64,000 bases of DNA from Cercospora beticola (lineage: Eukaryota > Ascomycota > Dothideomycetes > Mycosphaerellales > Mycosphaerellaceae), in the NCBI RefSeq assembly GCF_033473495.1, contig NC_088936.1, positions 1,674,001 through 1,738,000 of the forward strand. The letters run 5' to 3'. The notes under the pieces are model-generated. The model ran no database searches and was not told where the DNA came from. It saw nothing but the letters and a program-made list of their open reading frames with translations. The position numbers and the translations under genes are program-made. Position 1 is the first letter of the stretch. Each line of letters begins with the position of its first letter. Below, one piece after another: positions 20,898-32,173 of the stretch.

Positions 20898-22400
20898 ATG
20901 GCCTACTCAGCTTTTTCAGCTTATACGCAACAGGCCGTGAATGACTCCCCGATACCCCCGTCCTGCATCTACAATCTGCCATCGCAACCTGCGGGCCCAG
21001 GTTTTCTCAGCAGCAAACCATCCGGCACTGGAGGCCGGATCGGATTTCGTGTCGACCACTCAGCCTGCGGGACAGGAACCAAATACACGAATGGCTTATA
21101 CCCTCGTCTGTACGATGAGGAAACTGCCCGTACGCCACCTACCCTCTCATTGGCACATCACCATCTTCTCTGGAAATCTCGCCTCGCAGGACCATTTGTG
21201 AGCATCTGGAGATCTTGGACCCGAGCTCTACGATGGGCTCGATACCTCCAGAAGAAGGGCTGTACGGAGATTATGGTTCACATCATCGATCTTGATGCCA
21301 TCCCACCAGAGAACACAATCTACGATGCAAATCTGATTGTGCAAGAACTCCATCGTCGCGACCGAGCAAGAGACCTCGACGTCAAGAACCATTGGGAAGA
21401 ATTACTGATCCTGAATGGCGTGCACGAAAGTGTCGGAGCAGTGATCGGAAGTCTACCTGCGGGGAGCGATAATACAAAAATACCATCAAACTTTGCCAAC
21501 GTGTTGGTGCCGAGAGAAGTTTACGACATTGTTGTGGACATCTGGGAGAAAGCCGCATCGATGAGTGAAGAAGCGCACAGACTGCAACAAGAGCAGCAGC
21601 AAGAGCAGGAGGAAAGCTACGCTTCCCCCGCCTCCTCAGCCGCCACGACTGCTGTCCCAATGGGCTACACTTCTGCAATGACAGCCACTCACGACTGGGC
21701 AGAGTCTCATTGCGGCTACTACACCCCTTCCGCGTACTCCTCTTCTCCATCTTCTACAGCGGGATCCCCAACGACGCCCTCTCTGTCACACTCACATACA
21801 CTGAGCGACAGCAGCACGTCGACACTCTTTTCGCGAAGGACATATTCCGTTTCATCGTCGACCCTATCCGAAGAGGGCGAGATCGCCGAAGACAACGATG
21901 ATCAGGTTGATTCTTCGCATGCGTCTTCTGCGTCGCCAGATAATTCTGTGGCCAAAACACCAGAGTCAGCTCACGCTGCCGCCGCCAACCCCAATGTTGC
22001 CAATGGGCAGCAGCAAAAAGATGTTTTCGGCCGTCCTCCGCCTCCTCCTGCAGTGTCGACGTTGTTCGACACGCTTCTCTCCCGCTTGTACACTGATATG
22101 CACCTCCGCAGAGGCTACGTGGACTCCTTGAAGTTGATGGAATTGGTGATTGCAATGTGCACGGACTTCACCTCAGCTTCGTCCACATCCTCAACTTCTT
22201 GCGCATCTGCGGACCACGCTTCTCATCCTAAAACCACGACAATGGCTCCAAAGCTCAACGGCGCTATGCCGCCTTGGAGACAACATAACGAAGTATGTAT
22301 TGCGGATGTAGAGGAGAGGAAGAGGAAGGATTCAGTGTGGACGAATGCCTCGTCGTACGCTTATTTGCCTGCGCAGGGGAGGGGCAGTGTTGTTGGCTGA
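20898..22400 (+). CDS. DUF7587-like domain protein with disordered tail
   Basis: Single exon, 500 residues. Residues ~50-170 (RVDHSACGTG, HHHLLWKSRLAGPFVSIW, ALRWARYLQKKG, EIMVHIIDLDAI, WEELLILNGVHE) match the layout of the fungal DUF7587 domain, a fold seen in ascomycete proteins of unknown role. From ~210 on the chain is low-complexity: a Gln/Glu run (RLQQEQQQEQEESY), long Ser/Pro/Thr tracts and a PPPPP stretch, ending in a short conserved-looking segment (LFDTLLSRLYTDMHLRRGYV). No signal peptide or membrane helix. The domain assignment is from memory of the pattern, not a search. Confidence 0.65.
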   Translation: MAYSAFSAYTQQAVNDSPIPPSCIYNLPSQPAGPGFLSSKPSGTGGRIGFRVDHSACGTGTKYTNGLYPRLYDEETARTPPTLSLAHHHLLWKSRLAGPFVSIWRSWTRALRWARYLQKKGCTEIMVHIIDLDAIPPENTIYDANLIVQELHRRDRARDLDVKNHWEELLILNGVHESVGAVIGSLPAGSDNTKIPSNFANVLVPREVYDIVVDIWEKAASMSEEAHRLQQEQQQEQEESYASPASSAATTAVPMGYTSAMTATHDWAESHCGYYTPSAYSSSPSSTAGSPTTPSLSHSHTLSDSSTSTLFSRRTYSVSSSTLSEEGEIAEDNDDQVDSSHASSASPDNSVAKTPESAHAAAANPNVANGQQQKDVFGRPPPPPAVSTLFDTLLSRLYTDMHLRRGYVDSLKLMELVIAMCTDFTSASSTSSTSCASADHASHPKTTTMAPKLNGAMPPWRQHNEVCIADVEERKRKDSVWTNASSYAYLPAQGRGSVVG

Positions 22401-22568
22401 ACAGATGTGGGCGATTGATCTGGTGTTATGATTTTACGCGGAATGTGTCTGGCGTTTTGGTGGTATCGGTCACGGTTGGTTTCAATGAGGCCTTGTACGT
22501 CCGTTCTTGTAGAACTGGTGACGGCATTGTTACTGCGCTTATGAAAAGAGTGTACCAGAATACGCAGA

Positions 22569-24916
22569 TTAGACGATCCTGATATTGACCTTTTCAGTCG
22601 ACGTAAACAGGTGGGACCCTCTAGGAAGACTTGACGTGATGCCTATGCGCGTGAAAGTGTTCGAAGTCGTATCACAAGCCTTCAGAACCAGACACCGATC
22701 CAAACCCTGGCCTGTTCTGACATCGACGTTGTCTGTAGCCCAAAGTAGACAGAGGACCTCTTCGCCAATTAGCGCCCGGACCTCTGGATGACAATCAGTT
22801 GCGAAGGCATGGTTTTGGTCATCGATGAACACAAACGCAGTGGCGGATTTGTCTCTGCAGCTCGTGATGGTAGCTTTCAAGGCATGGCCGGCAACGTCGA
22901 TAAAACTTCCATTGGAGACCTTGCCAAAGGTGTCACCTGTCGTGGTCACACAAACAACATCGAGGATGGACGCATGGTATGCTTTCCTCTCGCGCACTGA
23001 CGGAAGCCAGTCCACAGGTCGGCGAACGCTTGCCCAGCTCCAACTGGGCGCGAGATAGCGTGTCGGACGCAAAACTTCCATGCCTTTAGAGTTATCGGCG
23101 CACACCCAGAGGAGGCCCCTCAACAGATCGGCTTCCCACAGCCCAGCGAGGTAGCGTCCTTCACTTTGCCTCTTGTCATGCCACATGGAAGCCAGACCGG
23201 ACACGGCTGCGAAGACGTCTTGTTCGAAGGTCAATTTCCTTCTCGAGAATTGACTAATGACATCTCTCCAGCGATCATAATGGTCAGAATCTCGTTGCTC
23301 GAAGTATTCATCGGGTGGCCGACCCATGCAGGCGAACATGAAGGAGTAGTCGTTCATATGCATAGCTTTGAGTCCATTGTTGAAGAAACCGGGAAAAGAG
23401 CTCTCGGGGTCCACCGTGGGGAGTTTCAGCATGTCGTATCTTTCAGCTAGTGCTCGGCCGCGTGCCAGCTGCTCAGGCTGCATGTCAATGTCTCGTGGCA
23501 CATCTAGTACGTATCGCCGCTGTGCGAGGACACGGTTCCCTACGAAGGTCTCCAGTGTACCACACTCACAGCTGATCGAGTCAAGACACTCCCAAATCAC
23601 CTCCGTGTCCGTAAAGTGCAAGATTCGGGGGCTCAGTAAGCGTTCCTGCCAGGCCCATCCCCGCCCGAATAGTGGAAATCTAGTCGTGGTCTCGGCGTTC
23701 AGCCATTCCTGGTAACCCTGTGCAATCTCAGGCGTCATAGCATCCCATCCGTAGTCGAAAGTTGCGTGGGACACGACTTCTCGCGCAAAGACGTCGAAGC
23801 GATTTCCGTCCTTCAACGTGACTGCCACAGTGAGCGTGGGCTCACGTGCTCGTAGAAAGCCGGATTCTCCGCCGGCGCTGCTCGAGGCTGCGATTGTCAC
23901 ATAAGCGTTAGCATAGATCGTGGCCATGTTCGTGATCTCCGCTGCTTGCTGTTCGGGCTCGTCCTGTATGATGCACAGCGCGTCGATCCACAGATACTCC
24001 AAGCCTAACTCACGCGAGACATGAATGGCATCCTGGTGCGTCTTCGCGAGATCTGACCATGGGAGGCGCTTGTTCAGGCGATTGTAATTCTCACGTAGCA
24101 GCTTGAGGCTCTCAGAGCGGCCCCAGCAATAGCTCAATGCGCCGTATCTCTTGTGACCCGGGTCGCTCTGCTGGATACAGAGATCTTCTGCAGTATTGCC
24201 GAGGCGGATCAAAAGGCGAGGATAAGATGGCTCCACATTCCCTTCCGTGGGGACACTTTTATCAATCCGGCAAAAGGGATGTGTATTGTCGCATCGTTGG
24301 AGCCAAGATCTAATCGTGTCCATACAGCCATTTGAAGTCGCATCGATGGGGACGACACAAGCAGTGCCTCCTGTGTATGGGAAACCATCATTGACTGGGT
24401 GTTCAAGGGTGCTACCTATCATCGCCCAAGGGCAAGAGCTATCTGTCATGTGAAACATCAGCTTCAAGCACGAACACGATATTATACTGGGGATCACAGC
24501 AGACCTGTAGTGGTGAACAGCTCTAAAGTAAGTGGGTTGGTGTCCGAGATATATACCGTCATTACCAGGGCAATGCCCTCTTTAAATGTGAGTTCGATGT
24601 CGACTTCTGACTCCACGTCAAATTGGCCTTTGCCGAGCTGCAAACAAGAGGCCAGCAGGAGCTCACACGAAGGACAGTCGCTCTTCGCATCCTCAGCGAG
24701 CTCTTGCATGGTCGACCGGATAGTTACTGTGTTGTGTTTTTGATGTCGCACCACACTGAGGCCGGGGTGGAGGCCATCGAGGAACTTGATGTGCTCTCGG
24801 TCCAAGTTGGCACAAGTTCCACATGGTGCTGTCTCGAATCCTCGAAGTCCTGGGCCTGGCAATCTCTTAGCGGGCACTGGTACCTCGAGCTCAAGCTCAA
24901 GATGATAAGAATCCAT
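22569..24916 (-). CDS. HET-domain (heterokaryon incompatibility) protein
   Basis: Exons 24916-24505 and 24442-22569 with a 62-bp intron give 761 residues. The HET domain carries its three hallmark blocks: YGALSYCWG (about 237), LEYLWIDALCIIQD (about 285-298) and GRGWAWQERLLSPRILHF (about 405). The N-terminal ~130 residues hold a Cys-rich segment (PCGTCANLD, SDCPSCELLL) frequent before HET domains. HET proteins trigger cell death after fusion of incompatible hyphae, usually with a second locus; this one has no NACHT or repeat domain. The domain is intact, with no stop or frameshift. Confidence 0.92.
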
Positions 24917-25388
24917 GGTGCAGACAGCTTGTTTCGTTCTCCGCTTCGCAAGGAGTTAGTCAAGGCGGCGAGAGCTCGTGTGTAGCCCTAAACCGCCTGG
25001 GTCGGAGATTAGCTCAAGCCAATGGTGTAGTAGGAGGACAGGCACAACAGAAGGGGCTGTCGTGATATTCGTGCTATGTAGGTGTCAAGAGGTTTCCTTT
25101 GCGTTCATCGCCACTTCCAATGTGCCACATCGAATGGTGGCTGGAACTGTCTGTTCCCGATCAGGCCTAGCTTAGAGCCTCGCAGGTGGCTGCGCCCACT
25201 TGCACTTTGAGGCACATATGGTAAATGGGCACTCGCGGCCCAAGGTTGGGAAGGGAAGGGGGATGGAGTCGCAAGTTGCATTTGCCCTGAAATCTGAACG
25301 GAGCTGAACGAGCTAAACCCCACATCAAGAAGCGATGTCAGCACAACCACATCGAAGCGCCGACTTTAGCAGATCCCTTCCTGGCCGT
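24917..25388. other. intergenic, no gene seen
   Basis: 472 bp between the start of the HET gene and the stop of the alpha/beta hydrolase, both minus-strand. Presumed HET promoter and hydrolase 3' untranslated region. Confidence 0.45.
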
Positions 25389-26610
25389 TCACATCTGTCC
25401 CTTCAACCACTCCACACCCGCCACGAGATTCTGCATATAAGTCTGGCTCTCTGGCACAGGTGGGAAAATCCAAAAGTAATGTGGCATACCCTCATAATAG
25501 TCCAACTTTGTCTTGACTCCCGCAGCATCCAATGCATCTTTCATGATGTACGCATCATCGCGAAGAGGGTCGAATTCACATGCAGTGAAGTACACCGGCG
25601 GGTAGTTGGCGTGGTTGTCGGTAGCCAGAATGGTGAAGGTATCGGGGTCTTTGGGGTCGGCGTTGACATGACTGGTGAAAAGTCAGCAGCATGTTCTTCC
25701 TTGTTGAGTTATAGGGAGGGGAATGATGTAGACTTACGTATAAAATGTCTCCATGCTCTCCTTGTCAATGATGGGTGTGCCCTTGGCGTTCTCGGTGTAA
25801 GAGTTGTACTTCGACTTGTACTTCTCTGGAACGTTGTCCCAGTGCGTGGTGCAAGGGACTTGAGCAGCAACTCCCTTGAGCGACGACTTATATTTCGAGT
25901 CCTTTACGATCTGGTTGGCGATCTGAAGGGCAAGGGCGCCACCGGCGGAGCCGCCCATGGTAAACATCTTGCTATTGTCTCCACCAAAGGAAGAGGCGTT
26001 GTCGTGAGCCTGGATTTCGTCGTGTCAGTGATCTGTTATGCTCCAGTAAGAGGGGATGTGGCAGGACTTACCCATTTGTAGACCTTCAAGGAGTCTTCCA
26101 GCTGCACTGGCCATTTGAAGTCGGGAGTGAGACGGTAATCGACATCGACGATGGCAGTGTTCGTGTATTCGGAAATGGCCTAGAGCAGGCTCTGATCAGC
26201 ATAGGCACGATGTCCTACTTCATGGCTAGCTTACCATGCAAAGCAAAGCATCCGAGTTCAAATCGCCGGTCATGAATCCTCCTCCATGGGTACTACACAG
26301 CGTCAGTCACTTTCCCATCGCAGATTACCTCCGCGCCAGGCGCTCAGAGGTTCACCTCGCTGATCACTTACTTGACACCAATTGGCAGGCCCCCCTTAGA
26401 GCTCTTTGGTGTGTAGACTCTGTATTTGATACCGTCGACATCTCCCTCTTGGACTGCAACATTCTCGGAGGGAGCTGGCAGCAAAGGCAGCAGGGCTTGA
26501 ACAAGAGCATCATACATGCCCTTGATTTCTGCTGGACTGCCATGGAGGATGGCGCGGCCACCGGAGGCCTCTTCCCATTGCAGCCAGGACTTGGAGTATT
26601 CACCCGGCAT
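25389..26610 (-). CDS. HSL-type alpha/beta hydrolase (GDXG esterase/lipase)
   Basis: Five exons (26610-26372, 26292-26235, 26179-26072, 26009-25738, 25671-25389), introns 79, 55, 62 and 66 bp, give 319 residues. The hormone-sensitive-lipase family hydrolyses carboxyl esters. Seen: oxyanion-hole THGGGFM created by the first splice, DYRLTPDFKWP, nucleophile motif GGSAGGA, catalytic Asp in CEFDPLRDD and catalytic His in GMPHYFW, so the triad is complete. No signal peptide, so probably intracellular. Length and motif order are normal. Natural substrate unknown; similar enzymes occur in detoxification and secondary metabolism. Confidence 0.92.
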
Positions 26611-27594
26611 GATTGCTATTGTGTTGCTTGGAGGAGGTGTAGGATAGCAGAGACGTGCTTATGTGGATGATGTTTTCGACGAAGGAAGTACTGGAAGACC
26701 GAGGTAGGATGACGATGTTCGATCGAGCTTGAAACTGTGAGAACAAACAAGAGTCCGACTCGGATATCACGACACAGCAGTTTAGATAGCACTCGTAAGC
26801 TAGCGTTGGTGGGAATGCTGGGGATCTTTATACCTCTTCCCATTGTTTTCAGCCCTGAACAGCCTTCGACGGCGGCTTGCAGGAGCGGGCCAAGTATTCG
26901 GTGCTGCTATGCGTGTGCTGCAGGGTCAGGAGCTAGTAGTCAGCAAAGGCGTCCAAGGCGTTCAGAATGTGGGGAGCTCGAATGGAGCTGTAGAAGCTGT
27001 CAACGCATCTCGGCTATGCGATCTAGGTGCGCCGGTAGAAAGCCTCGCTAGCATAGTTACCCGGAGGCCGCGCTCTTCCAAAGCTACAGATAACGCAGCA
27101 CACATGATCTGGGTGCGCGTGCAGACATCAATGCAGGTCAGATGCCTCGGAAGCCGCGCTTCGCAAAAGCGTTCTCTTATTGATCGAAATGCATTGGGAG
27201 TGGGAGTTTTGCTTTGCCGCGTCTTTGCCCAAATGCGGAACGCTGAAGTGGGGTTGTTCCGCGAAGGCTAAGCGGACAGACCATTGTCTTCGAGAGTCGC
27301 AATCTGAGGTGAGGTCACACTAGACATGAGTGACTAGTCGAAATTTTCCGGAGTGCTTACTATACTGTTGGCCTCGAAGACGTATGTTAGGCGTCGATGC
27401 TCGTGTCGCTCGTATCTGAACCATAACCGTTTGGCTGTCCGACCTTTTGGGACCTGGGACATTGCTACTGACCGGCCACGGGCAGGTGAGAGAAATCGGA
27501 CACACCGCCGCCAGGCGTAGCAAGATGATGTTGAGTGGAGGGATGTACGTGCTGCGTCCAGCATCTCATTTGTTGATCTACAAACGCTGGTTCA
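26611..27594. other. intergenic, no gene seen
   Basis: 984 bp between two minus-strand genes. Frames on both strands are short and lack domains. The portion next to 26611 is the presumed hydrolase promoter. Confidence 0.5.
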
Positions 27595-28156
27595 TCAGAC
27601 GCTTGCTCTAGCTGCTTGCTCGAATCGCTCCCACTTGAAAACGGCTTGCACTTTTCTTCCGTCCTGTCAAAACATGTCAGTTGCATTGACGAAGCACGAT
27701 AGCCTTGTGCTACACTCTCACCGCTGCGACTCGCTGCACCTTGGGTATCAGTGTCATGTACTCTTTGCCATTTTCCGTGGACAAGAAAACGAGCCTTTCT
27801 TGGAGGCCTCCCAATTGATTAAGATCAGAGGCGATTTCAGACTTGGTCTGCCAGTACAGCTGTCCTTGGTCATCCTTGAATAGCTTCATGTAGCCGCAAT
27901 AGGCTTGGAAACCTCGAGCGACACGGGCCACTTCAGCATCAGATGCCGATCTGAACTGCTGGCCTGAAGGTAGCGGATTTATGGCGACAGAGTCTGCGAT
28001 GAGTGCAGATAGCCATCCTTGGGGTGAAATGTACACTTTTCCAGTCAGTTCGGGCTTCGAAACGACTGATCCGGTAGAGGAGTCGCGTTGCTCAACTTCC
28101 ACGATCTGCCAGCCGCCTGCGATGCGGTCACGATACTCTTCCCAGACTTCAGTCAT
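27595..28156 (-). CDS. lipocalin-like domain protein
   Basis: Exons 28156-27722 and 27663-27595 with a 58-bp intron give 167 residues. The sequence fits the lipocalin-like family (Pfam Lipocalin_5): opening helix-strand YRDRIAGGWQIVEVEQRD, then GKVYISPQGWLSALIAD, a helix DAEVARVARGFQAYCGYM and strands LYWQTKSEIASDLNQLGG and GKEYMTLIPKVQRV. Such eight-strand barrels bind small hydrophobic ligands; several fungal members sit in metabolite clusters. Start: ATG 28156; the frame extends 15 codons upstream only to a TTG. No leader peptide. Confidence 0.78.
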
Positions 28157-28794
28157 TGTGACTGATGACGGTGCGGCAATTCGAGATGGTCTTCCCGTCA
28201 AGTGTACTCAATCTTCGCTGTCAGCGGAACGTGTACGCGGGGTCGATGAGTAGACTACAATGCCCCTCGTTCGAGATGAAGAGCGGCTTGAACGGCACCA
28301 TGGGGACTAGGCCCTCACGTGCTGGCCGCACCGAAGCACGCTGAAGGTGCGTATCGATGCCGGTGTTGATGATTAGTAGTGGTAGAGGCGTGGGTGAAGA
28401 GAGAAGGCGGTCGTGACCAGGCTGGAGCCGCCATCGGGCTTTCCGGAGTCCCGGCGGTGGCCTGCGCGGACAACTTCCTCCTCCCTCCTCACCCAAACAG
28501 AAACGTTACGGCCGGCTGCTCATTCACACGCGCCCGATCAATAATGTGTAGCGCGATGCACGCTCATTTGCGTGGACCTCCGCGTCCGTCGGTCGATGTC
28601 GTCCCAGGCATCGTGGAAGGATCACGACGGGGCCTCTTCAGCCTTCGGTACACGGCATCCTCGATATAGTCCGGGTTGCTATATACACAACACCCAACCT
28701 CCCAGTCCCTCGCTCCCTCTACTGCCCTCTCTCTCCTCTACTGTTGCTTCTGACCAGCTCTCTACTCCCATTGACAGCACAGCACAGCACAAAC
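28157..28794. other. divergent intergenic region
   Basis: 638 bp between the lipocalin-like gene (minus) and MCR1 (plus), so a shared upstream region. It contains the MCR1 core promoter listed separately; no gene is supported. Confidence 0.5.
28680..28745 (+). promoter_or_regulatory. TATA-like box and CT-rich tract before MCR1
   Basis: TATATAC at 28680-28686 is followed by a long pyrimidine run (about 28697-28745) ending ~50 bp before the MCR1 ATG. This order, TATA then CT tract then start, is the classic arrangement of strongly expressed filamentous-fungal genes. The transcription start is inferred to lie at the end of the CT tract. Confidence 0.5.
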
Positions 28795-29782
28795 ATGGCC
28801 TCCATCTTCTCCCGATCCTCGCGAGCTCTGCCCTACGCCGCTGGAGCAGCAGTCTTGGGTGCGGCGGGCACAGCATACTACACCACACGACGGCTGATAC
28901 TACTCGACTCGTCCAGCAGCCCTCCCTCCTCGACGCTCGCCTTCCCCAAGACGATGCTCTTCAGCCAAACCTTGACCGTCGCCCGCTCCGAACAGATCAA
29001 CCACGACACGAAACGCATCACCTTCAAGCTGCCAGGCGGAAAGAATGAAGTGAGCGGCGTTCCAGCGGGTGGTAAGTGCTATTCCTTGCTTTGCTAGGCA
29101 GCACATCTGACGTCTCTTGCCAGCTGCTGTTCTGACGCAACACACGCCCGCGGGAGCCTGGTTTCCCGTTCTACGGCCATATACTCCAGTGTCCGAATCC
29201 GAAACACGAGGCGAAGTGCAATTCATAGTAAAACGATACCCGAATGGCCGCGCTTCTACACATATGCACTCCCTCGCTCCGGGAGAAACATTACAGATAC
29301 GAGGGCCGATTCCAGGATATAGCTATACACCATCCGACAAGCCTCGAGACTTAATTTTTGTGGCAGGAGGAGCAGGCATCACACCAATTTACAGTCTCGC
29401 TCAGGGCATCCTCGGAGACGCCAACGATAGAACGCGCATCCAGCTTTTGTGGGGCGTCAATGGCACGCGTGACATTGTGCTCAAGGATGAGCTGGAACAA
29501 CTAGAGAAACAATACCCTGACAGACTGAAGGTGACATACTGCGTATCTGGACCAGAGGGCAAACCAGACTCTCCCAGCTTAGGTGATGAGAAGAAGTACA
29601 AGAAGGGATACGTGAACAAAAGTGCGCTGGAAGAAGCACTCGCGAGGACAGAGAACTTGGGTGACGTGAAGGGCACCAAGGTCTTCTTGTGTGGACCACC
29701 AACAATGGAAACCGCCTTGACTGCAAAGGGTGGCGTGCTGGCCGTGTTGGGCATGGAGAAGAAGAACATCCATCGCTTCTAG
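28795..29782 (+). CDS. MCR1: NADH-cytochrome b5 reductase, mitochondrial type
   Basis: Exons 28795-29071 and 29124-29782 with a 52-bp intron give 311 residues. Mcr1 passes electrons from NADH via FAD to cytochrome b5 or directly to acceptors at the outer mitochondrial membrane/intermembrane space, supporting sterol synthesis and ascorbyl-radical reduction. Seen: short N-terminal membrane anchor (YAAGAAVLGAAGTAYY), FAD-binding RPYTPVS, the GRASTHMHSL flavin-phosphate segment, NADH-binding GGAGITP and the C-terminal CGPP. The intron splits VPAG from AAVLTQH. Length matches the family. It lies head-to-head with the lipocalin-like gene. Confidence 0.96.
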
Positions 29783-30288
29783 GCCGAAGACGTGTATATT
29801 CGTGCACTTGGAATGCATACCATGTGTCAAGTCCTCCTCCAGTGCAGACGTGAGCACTGTGGGGCTCGTTCCGGCATGCCTACTGCGGCGTGGGCAGACA
29901 CGTCTCCGGTACATGCGCAGCAGATCGCATTGCTTCTGTTGCGTGCAGCAGCTGGACAGCTCCAGCCTCGATCTGGAACAATGGAGTCGACGGTGCATTT
30001 CCGCGACATTCAAGCTTCGGCTACCTCCTTTTTGGAAGTCAAGACATGGTCATGCCACCCAATGACAGTAAGGTTTTCGCCCGGCGACACGGAACGGTGC
30101 AGACCTCGACCAAGCCGATCATCGTGGGGTTTTCTCGACGACAAGGCGGGGTAAGGCATCGCGGCCAGCGTCTGCACCATGATGAAACTCAATAGTAGAT
30201 ATATACAGTTGTCACAGCTCTGCACGCCTGATTCGCCACCCACCACCTACACGACCTTTCCCACTGACACCAACGACAGACGATAATC
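29783..30288. other. intergenic upstream of the GST fusion gene
   Basis: 506 bp. A TATA-like stretch (AGATATATAC, about 30197-30206) lies ~85 bp before the next ATG. No gene is supported. Confidence 0.45.
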
Positions 30289-31764
30289 ATGTCGAAGCTC
30301 GAAGTATACCTCGACCCTTGCACGGTCAATAGCAGAAAAGTGCTTGCTGGACTGGACATGATGGAGATACCCTACAATTACAACTTTATTAGTTTCTTCA
30401 AGGGCGAACAGAAAAGCGACAGCTACACCAAGATCAACCCCATGCAAACTGTCCCTTCTGCGAAAGATGGAGACCTGGTCTTGACCGAATCCAACGCAAT
30501 TCTCATGTACGCCGCAGATTTGGGCAAGGACGACTCTGCTTATCCCAAAGACCTCAAGCTGCGCGCAGACGCCAACCGCTGGCTCCTTTGGGAATCTTCT
30601 GTCTGGTTTGCCACCAACTATGTCTATCTGGTGGAGTATGTGGTGAAGCCACTCATGGGTGCTCAGCCCGACCAGTCCGTCATCGACAATGAGGCCCCCA
30701 AGTGGCACAAAGCCGCCGGCATCCTCAACACCCGCCTCGGTGAGACAGGTAAATGGATCCTTCCAGGGGACAAGCCCAGCATCGTCGACATCTCCATCGC
30801 CTCAGCCGTACATCTTCACGAGGCCCAAAACCTTCCTCTCGATCAACACCCCAACTTGAAACGCTGGATCAGCGACGTTGAAAAGATCCCCGCGTGGCAA
30901 CAGACCCAAGCCGCTGTCGACGATGCCCTCCTTCCCAACAAGAAGAAGGGAGAGGTACGTGCCGAGTTCAATTACACCAAAGATGTCAGCATCGAAGATA
31001 AGCTTACCGAAATCTACTTCTACGAAGACCCCAAGTCAGTAGACATCCACGCACCGGGCGACGACCTCCAAACCATGACCGTGCACTCCGGTTGGGGTCA
31101 AGACTGGGACGTAGACGTCAACGGTTTCAGCCTCAAAGACTTCACCCCAGCCTACAACGGTTCATGGGAAGACAGCGAAACAGTCGCCAAAGACTTCTAC
31201 CCAGAAGTGGTAGAATTTTTGAAAAAGGAGTTGGGCGCCAAAAGAGTACTAGTCTTCGACCACACAATCCGCACAAAAAAGAACAATGAAAAACCCCTCA
31301 CCGACCAAAAAAATACTTCGCAGCGCGCTCCCGTTCGCCTCGTACATTGCGATTATACCGCCGAGTCCGCTCCTTTGCGCGTGAAACAGCTCCTTCCTGA
31401 AGAAGCTTCTTCTCTCCTCACCCGTCGCGTGGCATTCATCAATGTCTGGAAACCTCTCACGCGCGTGGAAGAGAATCCTCTTGCTATGTGTGATGTCAAG
31501 TCTGCGCCGCAAGAAGATTTCTTTAAATTGTATTTGCGGTACAAGGATCGTACCGGGGAGAATTATGTGATGAGGTATAATGAGGCGCATAAGTGGTATT
31601 ATTTCCCTATGATGGAGAAGGAGAAGTGTATTTTGTTGAAGACTTATGATTCGGATACGGGGAAGGCGCAGTTTGTGGGGCATACGGCTTTTGATGATCC
31701 GACAACGAAGCCGGATGCTATTACGAGGGAGAGTTGTGAAATCCGGACGATTTGTTTCTTTTGA
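30289..31764 (+). CDS. glutathione S-transferase fused to a CmcJ/NvfI-like dioxygenase
   Basis: One uninterrupted frame of 491 residues. Residues 1-~215 are a complete GST: thioredoxin-fold half with CTVNSRKVL, KGEQKS, the cis-Pro motif TVPS and TESNAILMYAADL, then the all-helical half with KPSIVDISIA (the conserved N-cap Asp). Residues ~225-491 are a CmcJ/AsaB/NvfI-type non-heme iron oxygenase-like domain: NGFSLKDFTPAY, GAKRVLVFDHTIR, iron-ligand pair in RLVHCDYT (His about 354, Asp about 356), AFINVWKPL, WYYFPMM, distal His in GHTAFDDP (about 465) and the Arg of TRESCEIRT. Both halves look catalytically intact. Reactions in this family include hydroxylation, desaturation and endoperoxidation of small metabolites; substrate unknown. 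Confidence 0.88.
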   Translation: MSKLEVYLDPCTVNSRKVLAGLDMMEIPYNYNFISFFKGEQKSDSYTKINPMQTVPSAKDGDLVLTESNAILMYAADLGKDDSAYPKDLKLRADANRWLLWESSVWFATNYVYLVEYVVKPLMGAQPDQSVIDNEAPKWHKAAGILNTRLGETGKWILPGDKPSIVDISIASAVHLHEAQNLPLDQHPNLKRWISDVEKIPAWQQTQAAVDDALLPNKKKGEVRAEFNYTKDVSIEDKLTEIYFYEDPKSVDIHAPGDDLQTMTVHSGWGQDWDVDVNGFSLKDFTPAYNGSWEDSETVAKDFYPEVVEFLKKELGAKRVLVFDHTIRTKKNNEKPLTDQKNTSQRAPVRLVHCDYTAESAPLRVKQLLPEEASSLLTRRVAFINVWKPLTRVEENPLAMCDVKSAPQEDFFKLYLRYKDRTGENYVMRYNEAHKWYYFPMMEKEKCILLKTYDSDTGKAQFVGHTAFDDPTTKPDAITRESCEIRTICFF

Positions 31765-32173
31765 GCGGCTTTTTTGTGTCGCTTCGTTTATTCGACAGAT
31801 GAGACGGAGATGTGGATTTCGTTTGTATGTTGCAGGTGTGGTTATCATTACAGCTTGTTCTAGCGTATGCATGATGGATTGACACTCATATTTGACACTT
31901 CTGATTGATGCCTACTTTGCTTCTATCATCCCCAATGACTTGGCGGAGCTGGTTCGTTTGCATTTGTTGTCCACGGGCACAGACATTTGGTCGAACCCTC
32001 GCCGCAATTGTGGTTCGTTGTTGGAATAAATCACGAGAACACCGCAAAAGTCGCCCCTGGGCTCAATTTCTGGAACAACGAAACACTAGATTTGATCTGA
32101 CTGAAACCCTACTTCTCGCTCTGCCACAACCACCCTTCTCTTGACCTGTTCAAGCTCTCACGCTGATATCGCC
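31765..32173. other. convergent intergenic region
   Basis: 409 bp between the stops of the GST fusion (plus) and the alcohol dehydrogenase (minus); presumed 3' untranslated regions. Nothing else seen. Confidence 0.45.
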
